A model generated the notes under the pieces. It was not told the DNA's origin. It saw only the letters and a list, made by a program, of their open reading frames with translations, and made no database searches. The translations under genes were made by a program, and so were the position numbers. From Terriglobia bacterium (GTDB taxonomy: Bacteria; Acidobacteriota; Terriglobia; JAIQFV01), in contig JAIQFY010000005.1 in assembly GCA_020072965.1 (NCBI GenBank), forward strand, positions 62,001 through 126,000: a stretch of DNA of 64,000 nucleotides, given 5' to 3'. Positions 1-8,798 of the stretch are shown piece by piece (within the stretch, counting starts at the first letter, position 1; every line of letters begins with the position of its first letter).

Positions 1-63
1 CAGCTCATCTTCTGAAAAAAGAGAATCAATCTCCATGTAATCAACCCCTTTGAATGCTGACAT
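1..63 (-). CDS. acyl-CoA dehydrogenase, N-terminal fragment
   Basis: Only the first 21 codons are inside the window; the gene runs off the left edge. The peptide (FKGVDYMEIDSLFSEDEL after the first residues) resembles the start of glutaryl-CoA-type acyl-CoA dehydrogenases, where a short F-K-G-x-D-Y segment precedes a leucine-rich helix ending in E-E. The ATG is preceded by GAGGAG with a 6-nt spacer, which supports the start. It is divergent from the DsbD-N-like gene at 248. The family call rests on a short stretch and is moderately sure; the existence of the gene is well supported by the Shine-Dalgarno and the coding frame. Confidence 0.6.
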   Translation of the reverse strand, partial: MSAFKGVDYMEIDSLFSEDEL

Positions 64-200
64 CGGTGCGCTCCTCAAATGGTCGTGTATGTTTGCAGCT
101 CGAAAGTGGTTCAAAGCGACAGCAGAGTGTAGACTCAGCCGACTAAAATATCAACTGAACGGGCCGTCCCGGCGTGTCGGCCGAAGAGGCCGAGCGCCTG

Positions 201-209
201 TGCTATAAT
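201..209 (+). promoter_or_regulatory. extended -10 promoter element
   Basis: TGCTATAAT is a perfect extended -10 box (TGn plus TATAAT). No convincing -35 is visible 17 nt upstream, as is usual for extended -10 promoters. Predicted transcription start is near 216, about 30 nt before the ATG at 248. Confidence 0.55.
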
Positions 210-247
210 GCGGCCTTTTCGGGAGGATCAGTCGAGGCAGGGAAGGG

Positions 248-799
248 ATGAAGCTATTGAGGACTGCCATCAAATGGACTGCGGCAAACGCCCTGTGTCT
301 GTGGGCATTTTTATGCAACGGCACTCTTGTTCTCCCCAGGATCATTGAAATGGATTGGGCACCCGCCTCTCAAGAGCGTGGGTTGCACCCCAATCCCGTG
401 CGTGTGCAGGGCGTCGTCGATGATCACCGTGTCGTTCAGGGAAAACCATTTGTGCTTCACCTTCATGTGACAGTTGAAAAAGGCTACCACATCAATTCCA
501 ATCGGCCCCGGGACAAATTCCTGATTCCCACCCAGGTGATTGTGAAGAACACACCAGAGTTCACTTTCATGCCGGCAAAGTTTCCTCCAGCCCTGGACCG
601 CAAACTGGAATTTTCGGAAGAGAAGGTTCTCGTTTTCGAGGGAGAGGTACAGTTCGAAGTGCCCGCGCGGAGCAATGGAAATGCGTCTCCGGGCCAGAAG
701 AACATTTCGGGGAGCTTGAGATACCAGGCGTGTGACGAAAATACCTGCTATCCGCCGAAGACAATACCGTTTGACGTTCCGGTAGAGGTCGTTAAATAG
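248..799 (+). CDS. secreted DsbD alpha-domain-like protein (thiol-disulfide interchange N-terminal domain)
   Basis: A 183-residue protein with an N-terminal hydrophobic signal or anchor (about residues 8-27) followed by a single beta-rich domain (about 55-180). The C-terminal part LRYQACDENTCYPP has the two-cysteine pattern (Cys162, Cys167) found in the N-terminal redox domain of DsbD and in stand-alone proteins of that family, which relay reducing power to periplasmic partners. The transmembrane and thioredoxin parts of full DsbD are absent, so this is a single-domain member. AGGGAAGGG precedes the ATG closely. It is convergent with the aldehyde dehydrogenase gene, and no cytochrome-biogenesis partner is nearby, so the partner is unknown. 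Confidence 0.75.
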   Translation: MKLLRTAIKWTAANALCLWAFLCNGTLVLPRIIEMDWAPASQERGLHPNPVRVQGVVDDHRVVQGKPFVLHLHVTVEKGYHINSNRPRDKFLIPTQVIVKNTPEFTFMPAKFPPALDRKLEFSEEKVLVFEGEVQFEVPARSNGNASPGQKNISGSLRYQACDENTCYPPKTIPFDVPVEVVK

Positions 800-872
800 A
801 CCCGAACCAGCCCCTCGGCCCATGCGACAGGGAGGGGGTCCCCTGTCTGGCTCGTCACAGTTCGGGCCGGTC

Positions 873-2432
873 CTAAAGTTTTTCAGCCACAGCTTTTGAC
901 TGCAGGAAAAGTAAGAGGTAGTCTCGTCCTCCCGCCTTGGAATCCGTTCCACTCATGTTGAATCCGCCGAAAGGATGGACATCCACGAGCGCCCCGGTAC
1001 ATTTGCGGTTGATATAAAGGTTGCCAACATGGAATTCAGTCCGGGCCAACTCAATGTGCGAACGATCGCGTGAATAAAGTGACCCGGTCAGGCCGTACTC
1101 CGTGTTGTTGGCGATCTCGAGGGCATGCGTGAAATCCTTGGCACGCACAGCCGCAAGCACGGGCCCGAATATCTCCTCGCAGGAGATTCGCGCCTTCGGA
1201 TCAACCTTTCCGAAAATGGTCGGCTGGATAAAGAACCCATTTCCCGCGTTGTCATCCTTGCTGCCACCGGAGAGGAGCTTTCCTTCCTTCTTCCCGATTT
1301 CGATGTAACTCAGAATGGATTCATAGGCGGATTTGCTGACGACAGGACCCATGTAGTTCTTTTGGTTCCGGGTGGGCCCTACCGTGATTCTTTGGGTACG
1401 TCCGATAATCTTCTCCATCGTCTTGTCATAAACCTTGTCCTCAATCACAACGCGGGAGCAGGCGGAGCATTTTTGGCCCTGGAAGCCAAATGACGAACTC
1501 ACCACCCCTTCAGCCGCCGAGTCGAGATCAGCGGTCGCATCGACCACAATGGTATCCTTGCCCCCCATTTCCGCAACCACCCGTTTAATCCATTTCTGTC
1601 CCGGTGAAGGTTTTGCGGCAAGTTCGTTGATACGCAGGCCCACAGCCTTTGAACCCGTGAATGAAATAAATCGCGTGCGCGGATGCGACACCAGAAAATC
1701 ACCGATCTGTCCGCCGCTTCCCGCGAGGAAATTGAGGACCCCCGGAGGCAACGAAACGCTTTCCATGAGTTCCGCAAACTTGTACGCGATGAGAGGGGAT
1801 TCACTGGAGGGCTTAAGCACCACACAATTTCCCGCGACAATCGCCGCCGAGGCCATCCCCACGGTAATGGCCAGGGGAAAATTCCAGGGCGGAACCACCA
1901 CGCCCACCCCGAGAGGAATATAGAAGGCATCATTGTGCTCGTCCGGGACAGGAGAAGGGGTCAACGGTTGGGGCTGACCGTAGCGGATGGCTTCGCGAGC
2001 ATAAAACTCCAAGAAGTCGATCGCTTCACTCACATCAGCGTCTGCCTCGAACCAGCTCTTTCCGACCTCAAAGACCATCCAAGACATGAATTCCATTTTG
2101 CGTCGGCGCATTTCAGCCGCTGCGGCAAATAAGTAATTGGCGCGCCGCCGTGCGGGCAATCGGGACCAGCCATGAAATGATTCCCAAGCCGCATCAATGG
2201 CTTTCTCGGCCAAGGGCTGATTCGCGCGGTGAAACGAGCCCAAAACCTGATCCTGCTGTGAAGGATTGATCGATGGGAGCAAGTCTCCGCTCTCGAATCG
2301 TTCTCCACCGATAATTAGAGGATATTTTTGACAAAACTGCTTTTCAACTGCCGTCAGGGCAGCCTCCATGGAGGCCGCATGCTTTGGGTCTGTGAAATCA
2401 ATGAGAGGCTGGTTCTTAAAGGGATGAAACAT
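873..2432 (-). CDS. rocA: L-glutamate gamma-semialdehyde (delta-1-pyrroline-5-carboxylate) dehydrogenase
   Basis: Oxidises glutamate gamma-semialdehyde to glutamate with NAD, the second step of proline catabolism. The 519-residue length and overall layout match the monofunctional RocA/PruA type. The general-base Glu is in VVAEMGGKD (Glu288) and the catalytic Cys in GFQGQKCSACSR (Cys322). The cofactor-binding segment PPWNFPL and the C-terminal HPFGGFNMSG motif are also present. AAAGGA lies 7 nt before the ATG and fixes the start. No proline dehydrogenase gene is adjacent, so the gene stands alone, as is common outside Proteobacteria. Membership of the aldehyde dehydrogenase superfamily is certain and the P5C specificity very likely. 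Confidence 0.93.
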   Translation of the reverse strand: MFHPFKNQPLIDFTDPKHAASMEAALTAVEKQFCQKYPLIIGGERFESGDLLPSINPSQQDQVLGSFHRANQPLAEKAIDAAWESFHGWSRLPARRRANYLFAAAAEMRRRKMEFMSWMVFEVGKSWFEADADVSEAIDFLEFYAREAIRYGQPQPLTPSPVPDEHNDAFYIPLGVGVVVPPWNFPLAITVGMASAAIVAGNCVVLKPSSESPLIAYKFAELMESVSLPPGVLNFLAGSGGQIGDFLVSHPRTRFISFTGSKAVGLRINELAAKPSPGQKWIKRVVAEMGGKDTIVVDATADLDSAAEGVVSSSFGFQGQKCSACSRVVIEDKVYDKTMEKIIGRTQRITVGPTRNQKNYMGPVVSKSAYESILSYIEIGKKEGKLLSGGSKDDNAGNGFFIQPTIFGKVDPKARISCEEIFGPVLAAVRAKDFTHALEIANNTEYGLTGSLYSRDRSHIELARTEFHVGNLYINRKCTGALVDVHPFGGFNMSGTDSKAGGRDYLLLFLQSKAVAEKL

Positions 2433-3100
2433 AGGATAGTCCTTTCAAGAGAGGCTATGATTGAATATCGACCGGAGTCGCTGAAGGGCAGTCTTCGACG
2501 GCTCAAATCCCGACAAAACCCGAACACGCCAGGCAACATAAATATCCTACGCGATTTTGACCGGGCTGCCAAGCGACCCGGGGTGGAGACGTAAGCATCG
2601 CCGGTTGGCCCCTTCGGTTCAAGAGGCCTGGGAAGCGGGACTCTAGGACGGCGAGTATTGCCCCTATAACCCTGCGAGAGCTCATGCCTTGCTCCTCCTG
2701 CGGGATCCTCCTTCCGAGCCGGATCTGACATCCGGCGTGCAGGACAACCGGGGCTGCCCCTCTTCCAGTCTTTGGTTTAATCGAACCAGGAGAACTCCCG
2801 TGGCCGGTCACCTGGCGGAAAACAGAACTGGGACGTTCCAAAATTTGGCAGAGGGGTGTACACTCAAGCCTCTCAGAAATCCGAGATGGAACCCGTGGGT
2901 TACACGGTTTCATGAGGTGGGGAATCACCCTCACCTCCTGGCCTGAAATCACGCATCACCCATATTAATCTCATTTGAAAAATGCGCTGCCTTTGCGCTC
3001 GATCGGCTGTTCAGCCAGCCTTGACGGGAGGTTGGAATTCACATCCGTCAGGGATGAGCACAGCAGGTTGACAACGAGTTGATATTAAGGAGGAGAGTCA
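2433..3100. other. 668-nt intergenic region without a convincing gene
   Basis: Divergent region between rocA and the cyclase gene. Open frames here have no Shine-Dalgarno and an unnatural composition. It must hold both promoters. No clear -35/-10 pair or hairpin stands out. The only firm element is AAGGAGGAG at about 3088-3096, the ribosome-binding site of the cyclase. Confidence 0.5.
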
Positions 3101-4366
3101 ATGGATCTCGCGAAGTTACTTCCCATCCTGACGGGATCAATTGCCGTTCTATCAGCTGCGGTGGGTATCGCGATCTACGTGACAAAATTGCGCTGCGAAA
3201 TCAGCCAATCCCGCCTGGAGAACGAACTCAAAAATCTCCAGGAGCAGCACTCCGATTTGGAGACCAAACATCGGGCCTTGCTGAGTGCGGGGAGCATTGT
3301 TTTTACTCAGAAGAGCGAGATCGACACCCAGCTCGCCACGATTGCCGATGCCATCGAAGCGACGGGAAGCTCGATTCTGGTGCCTTCCCCCTCCATCACG
3401 CGGGCCGGGGAGCCAAAGGAACTCGTTTTTCTGTCGTTAAAGGGGCAGGGTTCAGAGAATCTCAAGCGGTTGCGCGTCTCCTTGGACAGCGTTGCCGGAA
3501 GTGTCTTCAAATCCGCCAAGGCGATCATAACACATGACCCTCGGGGCGAAGGGGGATTCGCCACCAAAGCCGACCAGGTGTCCAAGGCGGACACTCTCGA
3601 GATGCTGGCTGTTCCGCTCATCTACCACGGACGCTGCCTCGGCGTAGCTGAGTTCTTGAATAAAAGGGGCAACAAGCAATTTGATCTGGGAGATCAGCAG
3701 GCCGCCGAACGGCTCATTGCCTCCTTGGTGTTGAAGGTCGGAAATTTTCTCGAAGACCCGGATAACTTTCGATTGTTGGGGATTACTCCCCGGAGAGATG
3801 CTGAGGATGCTGCTGTGCTTTTCTCGGATGTTTCAGGATCCTCCGAGATGGCAAAACATCTCGACGCGTCTGTGGTGATCGACTTGATGAACGAATACTT
3901 CGAGCTGCTTGGTGACGTGGTTCTACGCCATGGAGGGACGATTGACAAGTTTCTCGGCGACGGATTGATGGTGACCTTCAATGTGCCGAAGCCCGTGGTG
4001 GAACCTGGACAGAAGGCGGTTTCGGCTGCCCTCGAAATGCAGAAAAGCTTTGACGGCCTGAAATCGAAGTGGTCCATACTGAAGATCCCCAGGCTTTTTA
4101 ACCGGATCGGGATTGCCCTCGGCCCAGTGCATCGTGCCGAGATGGGCCACTCCCAGTACCGACACATCACGGTGATGGGAGAAGTCGTCAACACGGCGAG
4201 CAACCTGTGCGAACTCGGCAGCAGGGAGAAGAATATCATTTTGGTGGGCGAAGAAATTTACCAGACATTGGCTTCAGACCTCATGGTTGAAGAGTTTAGG
4301 CCCAAAGTTGCGACCAGGACGAAGGGAGGCCTCTCGCACGCCTATGAAGTAAAGTCGCTAAGATAG
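3101..4366 (+). CDS. membrane-anchored GAF-domain class III adenylate/guanylate cyclase
   Basis: Predicted to make cAMP (or cGMP) in response to a ligand bound by its GAF domain. One transmembrane helix (about 8-28) is followed by a short coiled coil (about 30-60), a GAF domain (about 65-220) and a class III cyclase homology domain (about 235-415). The metal-binding aspartates are visible in VLFSDVSG (Asp243) and KFLGDGLM (Asp287), and the motif VMGEVVNTASNLCE carries the transition-state Asn and following residues. A strong AAGGAGGAG precedes the ATG. The gene is monocistronic as far as seen. Substrate (ATP versus GTP) cannot be set from motifs alone. Confidence 0.9.
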   Translation: MDLAKLLPILTGSIAVLSAAVGIAIYVTKLRCEISQSRLENELKNLQEQHSDLETKHRALLSAGSIVFTQKSEIDTQLATIADAIEATGSSILVPSPSITRAGEPKELVFLSLKGQGSENLKRLRVSLDSVAGSVFKSAKAIITHDPRGEGGFATKADQVSKADTLEMLAVPLIYHGRCLGVAEFLNKRGNKQFDLGDQQAAERLIASLVLKVGNFLEDPDNFRLLGITPRRDAEDAAVLFSDVSGSSEMAKHLDASVVIDLMNEYFELLGDVVLRHGGTIDKFLGDGLMVTFNVPKPVVEPGQKAVSAALEMQKSFDGLKSKWSILKIPRLFNRIGIALGPVHRAEMGHSQYRHITVMGEVVNTASNLCELGSREKNIILVGEEIYQTLASDLMVEEFRPKVATRTKGGLSHAYEVKSLR

Positions 4367-4681
4367 CGGTCGACAGCAGACTCCACGGTTTCAGTACTCA
4401 TTGGATTGCCGGTTTCGATCCAAATTCAGCCCCTACCACAGGTTTTCTTAATGGGATGAAGAGATCCTATTTCTAAAAATTCTGGCGGGCATATTTTCTG
4501 ACCCTCTTCCTTACCCTTAGTATAGTGAAATCGGAAGTGGTCCCGAATCTCCGGAGTGATCAGCGGAGAAATCTCAATCGGGAATGCTTCCCTGGATTAT
4601 TTTGAGGTCCTTCAGCAGGCTGGCGTATCCCTTTATCCGTACGCGGCATCGGAATGCGGCAAAATGAAAGGAGTGGGATTC
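4367..4681. other. intergenic region upstream of mini-gene 1
   Basis: Holds TATAGT at 4521-4526, a possible -10 for the mini-gene at 4682, with no clear -35. No hairpin with a T tract follows the cyclase. An open frame enters from 4556, but its first part has no ribosome-binding site and does not match the second mini-gene. Confidence 0.4.
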
Positions 4682-4795
4682 GTGGAAAAACTGATTGAAT
4701 ACAAGAGCGAGCTCAATGGGCGGTCATACACCTGTCTATACAAGCTCGTTTATTCGCAATTTCGAGGCTGTTACACGATGCCCCTTGTTCCCTGA
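4682..4795 (+). CDS. small protein of an unrecognised family, copy 1 (37 aa)
   Basis: The GTG at 4682 is chosen because AAAGGAG ends 8 nt upstream and because homology to the second copy at 5248 begins exactly there. The two products are identical at 19 of 37 aligned positions, sharing GRSYTC, GCY and a final V-P. At 10 of those 19 shared residues the codons differ synonymously, which is the mark of selection on the protein. Two cysteines (positions 18 and 30) and five aligned tyrosines dominate the composition. There is no signal peptide or transmembrane segment. The frame stays open upstream to an ATG at 4556, but that part has no counterpart in copy 2. Function unknown. Confidence 0.65.
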   Translation: MEKLIEYKSELNGRSYTCLYKLVYSQFRGCYTMPLVP

Positions 4796-5247
4796 AGTCT
4801 CCGATGGGAGAGGTAGGAAGGGCCGGTCAAAGAAATGAGACCTGGGCTTTAAGAGTCCCAACCCGAACCTCGCACTCTTAACCACATGAGCTGCTTAAAA
4901 CCGGATATCGGAGACCTCAAGGAGCGGAACAGACTCCCCCTTCGTTAGGCGTGAATACCGTGAATCCTCTCGGCACAAAGACCGCTTAAACTCTTCCCTT
5001 TGCACCCCTCAAAGTCACCGAAGTCACACAATCTACATGGGTTAGTGATGTGAGCGAGAATTCCCCCAGCAAGGCGCAAACAAATTCGTCTAAAGACTAT
5101 TTTCTCGCACGCAAAGATCCCGCGCTACCCCCCGATTGAGACCCCACGATTACACCCGGATCAATCCTGGGATTTGTCATGGTCTTTTCCAACCGTTGAT
5201 CTTTCGACACATTTTAGGAGGATTATTTGAAGTGATTCGGAGGACGT
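4796..5247. other. intergenic region between the two mini-genes
   Basis: 452 nt without a supported gene. It contains the inverted repeat at 4849-4881, listed separately. Nothing else with clear structure was seen before the AGGAGG that precedes copy 2. Confidence 0.4.
4849..4881. repeat. 8-bp inverted repeat
   Basis: TTAAGAGT at 4849-4856 and ACTCTTAA at 4874-4881 form a perfect 8-bp stem around a 17-nt loop, just after mini-gene 1. There is no T tract. It could be an RNA stem-loop or a protein-binding site. The reverse strand looks slightly tRNA-like, but no cloverleaf can be drawn. Confidence 0.35.
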
Positions 5248-5475
5248 ATGGAGACGATCATTGAGTTCAGAAGTTCACTCGATGGGCGATCCTACACATG
5301 CCAGTACAGACGGACCTATTCCGAATGTCTCGGCTGCTACGCCTTCACCATGGTACCCGGAAGTTTGAGGTGGGAGAGTCTCACGTCTTGCGAGAAGGTC
5401 CATGCAGACTCCCGGGAAGTCAAGAATGAGCCCATGAAGCTCAGACCCTTGGTCCTGGTAAGACGAGCAGCGTAG
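5248..5475 (+). CDS. small protein of an unrecognised family, copy 2 (75 aa)
   Basis: Starts at an ATG preceded by CGGAGG with a 4-nt spacer. Its first 38 residues align with the whole of copy 1 (4682-4795; about 51% identical), including DGRSYTCQY, GCY and VP. It then continues for 37 more residues that copy 1 lacks (its stop falls directly after VP). The basic C-terminal tail shows no recognisable domain. Two close paralogues in tandem, each with its own ribosome-binding site, argue for a real gene family. Possible roles such as metal binding or a toxin-like peptide are speculation. Confidence 0.7.
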   Translation: METIIEFRSSLDGRSYTCQYRRTYSECLGCYAFTMVPGSLRWESLTSCEKVHADSREVKNEPMKLRPLVLVRRAA

Positions 5476-5597
5476 TTTCATCACCCCGGACAGAGAACAA
5501 ATTCCTTTGAATTTTCACTCCCCTGCATAGCGGCAGGGCGGCAGCATCGAACCTGAAGAGGCAGAGGGGGAATCGGGCTCTTTAGCAGAAGCTGATC

Positions 5598-6824
5598 TCA
5601 AATCGCCTTCTCACTCCGTGGCCGAACGCCCAGAGCGGCTTCCATCATCGCCCGTAAGAACTGTTGCTTCAGGCGGCGCTTTAAGTGGAGATAGTCCTGC
5701 TCTTCGAAGAGCTGGGTCAGGGTGGAATGAATCGTCCGGGAAGCACGAGCGAACTGTATCATGCGGGTAGTGAACTCGCCCCCCCAGAAGCGTCCCGTGT
5801 AAAACGTGGGCATCAGTTGAGCCGCACGTTGATGATTGAGGCCGAAGTCCTCCTGAACCCTGGCCGGGTACTGATCAACCTGACCTTCCAGCAATGACTG
5901 AACGAGCAGTTCGGCGGATCGAATTGCGAAGTAAATGCCTTCCCCCGTAATGGGATCGACCAATCCTGCGGCATCACCAATGAGGGCCCAACTCGGGCCC
6001 GTTATCTTCAAGCGATGAAGGGTCTCGAGTTCCGGTGTGGGGATCAGGGCGGAATAGAAATAGGCATTTGCGGGAATCCCGCGTCCATAAATTTTTCGGG
6101 CAAAGAGGTGAAGGAACGATTTCAATTCATCGGCACTGTGCTCTGAGAGTTTGGAGCAGATCCCAAGCGAAAGGTGATCACTTCTCGGAAATGTCCAGAT
6201 GTAGCCCTTGAATTGCTTCAGGAATTGAATCCGGATGAAATCTTCGCGGAGGGGGAGGTGATATCCCATCGCGGAGCTATAGTCGGCGGTGGTGAAATTA
6301 TGTCCCAGAGTATCGGCCAGGGAGCTTTTCGCTCCGTTGGCAATGATGACAAAATCAGCTTCAAAAGATCCATGAGAGGTGTGCAGGGTCCAGTGGGGAC
6401 TTGCCTCGCCATCGGAGTCGCCCAATATCATTCCAGCCTTTTTGGGTTCGAGGGCTTTGATGTGGGCTGCCACAAGGCGCGCCCCGCTCGACAACGCCCT
6501 CTGAAGCATGAGTTCATTTAGCGCCTTGCGGGAGTAAATATAGAGGGGGACCCGGAGAGGGAGATGGACGCTGCGATTCTGATGGTCGAGAAGCTCAATG
6601 TGTCGGATCGATTTCTTCTCGATCATCGCATCCAGCAGGAAGGGATAGCGCTCTATCCCTTTCGCCGTAACTCCGCCGCCGCACGGCTTCTCCCAGGCCC
6701 CGCCTTTGCGCTCAAAGAGCAGGACCTCGTGACCGGCTCCAGCGAGCAGGGATGCTGCCATGGATCCAGCGGGACCAGCTCCCACCACGGCAATTTTCTT
6801 CTGAGAGGTTTGAGGGCTGTTCAT
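5598..6824 (-). CDS. NAD(P)/FAD-dependent oxidoreductase, geranylgeranyl reductase family
   Basis: A flavoprotein of about 408 residues, likely reducing isoprenoid double bonds in lipids or quinone side chains. The N-terminal dinucleotide-binding motif VVGAGPAGSMAAS and the later IGDAAGLVDPITGEGI, which contacts the FAD ribityl and phosphate, are diagnostic of the geranylgeranyl-reductase/digeranylgeranylglycerophospholipid-reductase group. The segment KPCGGGVTAKG is the group-specific C-G-G-G motif near the flavin. The start at 6824 is preferred over the upstream in-frame codon at 6914 because the Rossmann motif follows within about 12 residues and AGGA lies upstream. It lies directly downstream of the mscS-like gene on the same strand. 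Confidence 0.85.
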   Translation of the reverse strand: MNSPQTSQKKIAVVGAGPAGSMAASLLAGAGHEVLLFERKGGAWEKPCGGGVTAKGIERYPFLLDAMIEKKSIRHIELLDHQNRSVHLPLRVPLYIYSRKALNELMLQRALSSGARLVAAHIKALEPKKAGMILGDSDGEASPHWTLHTSHGSFEADFVIIANGAKSSLADTLGHNFTTADYSSAMGYHLPLREDFIRIQFLKQFKGYIWTFPRSDHLSLGICSKLSEHSADELKSFLHLFARKIYGRGIPANAYFYSALIPTPELETLHRLKITGPSWALIGDAAGLVDPITGEGIYFAIRSAELLVQSLLEGQVDQYPARVQEDFGLNHQRAAQLMPTFYTGRFWGGEFTTRMIQFARASRTIHSTLTQLFEEQDYLHLKRRLKQQFLRAMMEAALGVRPRSEKAI

Positions 6825-6917
6825 TGGAGTCCTAAGACCCGGGAGAAGGGAGGCCTTCCATTTCAACGGCGCAGACAGGGCTGGCGGGGTCACAGCGCTC
6901 CGTCTTTTCAGCAAAAT

Positions 6918-8258
6918 TCATGGCTTGACTCCCGGGGGCGTGGGAATGGCCCGGGAGGTGGGGTAGGCGAGAGTCAACCCGGGATGCTCTGCGAGCGCCT
7001 TCAGAATGGCGCGGTTCATGGCGTCACGCATCTTGTTGCGCTCGCGAACCCGCGTATAATAAACGAGTCGAACCTCGACGCCGCTCTCAGCGATTCCCGT
7101 GTACACCGCAGGCATCGACGGATTGACGTCGTTCGCCCAGTGCGTGAAGGATTCGTCCTGCGGGATCAACTCCGTTCCTTCCTGTTCTCCTCTGAAAAAC
7201 TCATTCATCACGTTTCGCGCCGTGGCAAGCACTTGATCGACCGCCTCCTGCCAGTCCGTTTCAAAAGTAAACGTCAATTTAAGCTCATCGTTGACGAAGG
7301 GTTGCGGCTTGGTGTAGTTGAAAAAGTAATTCTTAAACACGAAGCTGTTGGGAATGAAGACACGGCGACCCGTGGGCACGTCGTTGCTGATCCAATTGCC
7401 GACTTCATGGACGACGATACGGAGCACGCCGATGTCAACCACGTCCCCCCGCACCCCCGAAACCTCGATGCGGTCCCCAATGGTAAGACCTCGACGGCCG
7501 ATGATGAAGAACCATGCCACGAAGCTCACAATGACATCCTGCAGTGCGATGGCGACCCCGGCGCCGGTGAGTCCAAGCAATGCGGAGAATGAACCAAATT
7601 CCCCAAAGATCGTGTAGAGGAAAATGATCGTCACTACCAGCCGGCCGGTATAGGTGATAAGCTTGTTGATGTAAAATCGGTCCTGTTCCTCTTTGACGAT
7701 GCGCCCCGGGATGCGCCTGAGAAGTCGCGCCAGAATCCAAATGAGGAAGGCAAAAATCAGAAAGAAGAAGATTCGGCGCACGAGAGCGAGCAGCATCGAA
7801 TTCCGCTCGCCCCCAAGCTCCTCCATCGCATCCTCGACCTTGCTCAGTTTCTGATTTGAAGCGCTTATCCTGGTTTGAACCGAGGTTAACTTCCTTTCGA
7901 GAGACTCCCGCTTGGGATTGCTCTCGCCCTTTGGGGTGACGGCCGGGGTCCCCTGGACTCGAGCGGTGAGATCATCTGTTTCCGCCTGAAGCTTTTCGAT
8001 TTCCGCCTGAAGAGTGGATCGCTCCAACCTAAGCTCGCGAAACCGTTGGTGAACCTGGAGGAGACGCTGCAGGATCTCAACAATGGAATTCGACGACGCC
8101 ACTACCGCGGTGCTGCTGGAGGGGTTGCCATCAGCCGAGAGGGGAGGGGAATCGACGGCGAACCCCTTGATCTCGAAACATACGAGCAGCATCGTCGCGA
8201 AGCAAAGAAGGGCTCCTGACCAGCTCCGCTGACCGCGTGCTTTCGGCTGAATTTTCAC
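6918..8258 (-). CDS. MscS-family mechanosensitive ion channel
   Basis: A 446-residue inner-membrane channel protein. It has a signal or first helix (about 12-32), a long coiled-coil periplasmic segment (about 60-140) and three to four transmembrane helices between about 150 and 260. The MscS pore and beta-domain signature follows (LLGLTGAGVAIALQDV, then GDRIEVSGVRGDVVDIG and FIPNSFVFKN). The family releases osmolytes under hypo-osmotic stress. The coiled-coil extension makes it longer than E. coli MscS. It lies upstream of, and possibly in one transcript with, the flavoprotein gene, with a short intergenic gap. Confidence 0.9.
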   Translation of the reverse strand: MKIQPKARGQRSWSGALLCFATMLLVCFEIKGFAVDSPPLSADGNPSSSTAVVASSNSIVEILQRLLQVHQRFRELRLERSTLQAEIEKLQAETDDLTARVQGTPAVTPKGESNPKRESLERKLTSVQTRISASNQKLSKVEDAMEELGGERNSMLLALVRRIFFFLIFAFLIWILARLLRRIPGRIVKEEQDRFYINKLITYTGRLVVTIIFLYTIFGEFGSFSALLGLTGAGVAIALQDVIVSFVAWFFIIGRRGLTIGDRIEVSGVRGDVVDIGVLRIVVHEVGNWISNDVPTGRRVFIPNSFVFKNYFFNYTKPQPFVNDELKLTFTFETDWQEAVDQVLATARNVMNEFFRGEQEGTELIPQDESFTHWANDVNPSMPAVYTGIAESGVEVRLVYYTRVRERNKMRDAMNRAILKALAEHPGLTLAYPTSRAIPTPPGVKP

Positions 8259-8453
8259 AGGACCTCTCAGGATTCAGAATCTTAAGGGCCAGCGGAATTA
8301 TAGGGACGCGATGAGGAAATATAAATCACAATTTACCTTCTTAAAGGGAGGGATCCAAACTGGCTCTCCAAGCCTCGGGAGGGAGCCCGGTAGGGCAGGG
8401 CATGCTGAACCCGGATGGAGTGCGCGGGCCCGCTGTCTCTCTTCTAATGACTG

Positions 8454-8462
8454 TGCTATGAT
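8454..8462 (+). promoter_or_regulatory. extended -10 box positioned for a leaderless transcript
   Basis: TGC TATGAT (8454-8462) is followed by exactly six nucleotides and then the ATG of the gene at 8469. A start site seven nucleotides after the -10 box would fall on the A of the ATG. No Shine-Dalgarno is present. Confidence 0.45.
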
Positions 8463-8468
8463 TTCGCC

Positions 8469-8675
8469 ATGACCTTCGAACTTTTCCACATCAGCTTTGG
8501 TTTTCGCAAGGCCACGGCGATGGCTTACGATGAGGAACGCAAATATACGCAGCTGTATCTCGATCTCCAACAGAAAGTCAGATCAGGGGAGCGCTGGGTA
8601 CTTCCCAAGGAGCTGCAACCAGGGATGCATTTCGAGTTAACCCCGGAAGAGATCACGCAAGCTAAAACGGCCTGA
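8469..8675 (+). CDS. hypothetical protein (68 aa), probably leaderless
   Basis: Unrecognised small soluble protein. It has a mixed-charge helical middle (EERKYTQLYLDLQQKVRSGE) and a P-E-E-I-T-Q-A ending. There is no signal peptide or membrane segment. No ribosome-binding site precedes the ATG; instead an extended -10 box sits at the spacing expected for leaderless translation. An internal ATG at 8520 is an alternative start. The gene is isolated between the mscS-like gene (divergent) and the first TonB receptor (convergent). Confidence 0.55.
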   Translation: MTFELFHISFGFRKATAMAYDEERKYTQLYLDLQQKVRSGERWVLPKELQPGMHFELTPEEITQAKTA

Positions 8676-8798
8676 GCCGAGGGGGCTTCCACTCTGCCGA
8701 CCTATCCCCAAACGGAATTTGATTGAGGGGAAAACGTGAAAGGTAAAGAGGGCTGCCCATGCGAGCCGCCCAAGTCCGTTTGCACCCCCTCCAGCAAA

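Noticed and set aside
311-952. Minus-strand open frame of 213 codons over the DsbD-like gene
   Set aside because: It crosses the end of rocA and is antisense to a gene with clear family motifs; a shadow.
2503-2952. Minus-strand open frame upstream of rocA
   Set aside because: No ribosome-binding site, Arg/Pro/Cys-rich composition and no domain; treated as non-coding.
4841-4920. tRNA-like stretch on the minus strand
   Set aside because: The GGTTCGGGTTGGG segment looks like a T arm, but acceptor and anticodon stems cannot be formed; only an 8-bp inverted repeat is supported.
6564-7592. Long plus-strand open frame (342 codons)
   Set aside because: It lies opposite the flavoprotein and MscS genes, has no ribosome-binding site and no domain; it is an opposite-strand shadow.
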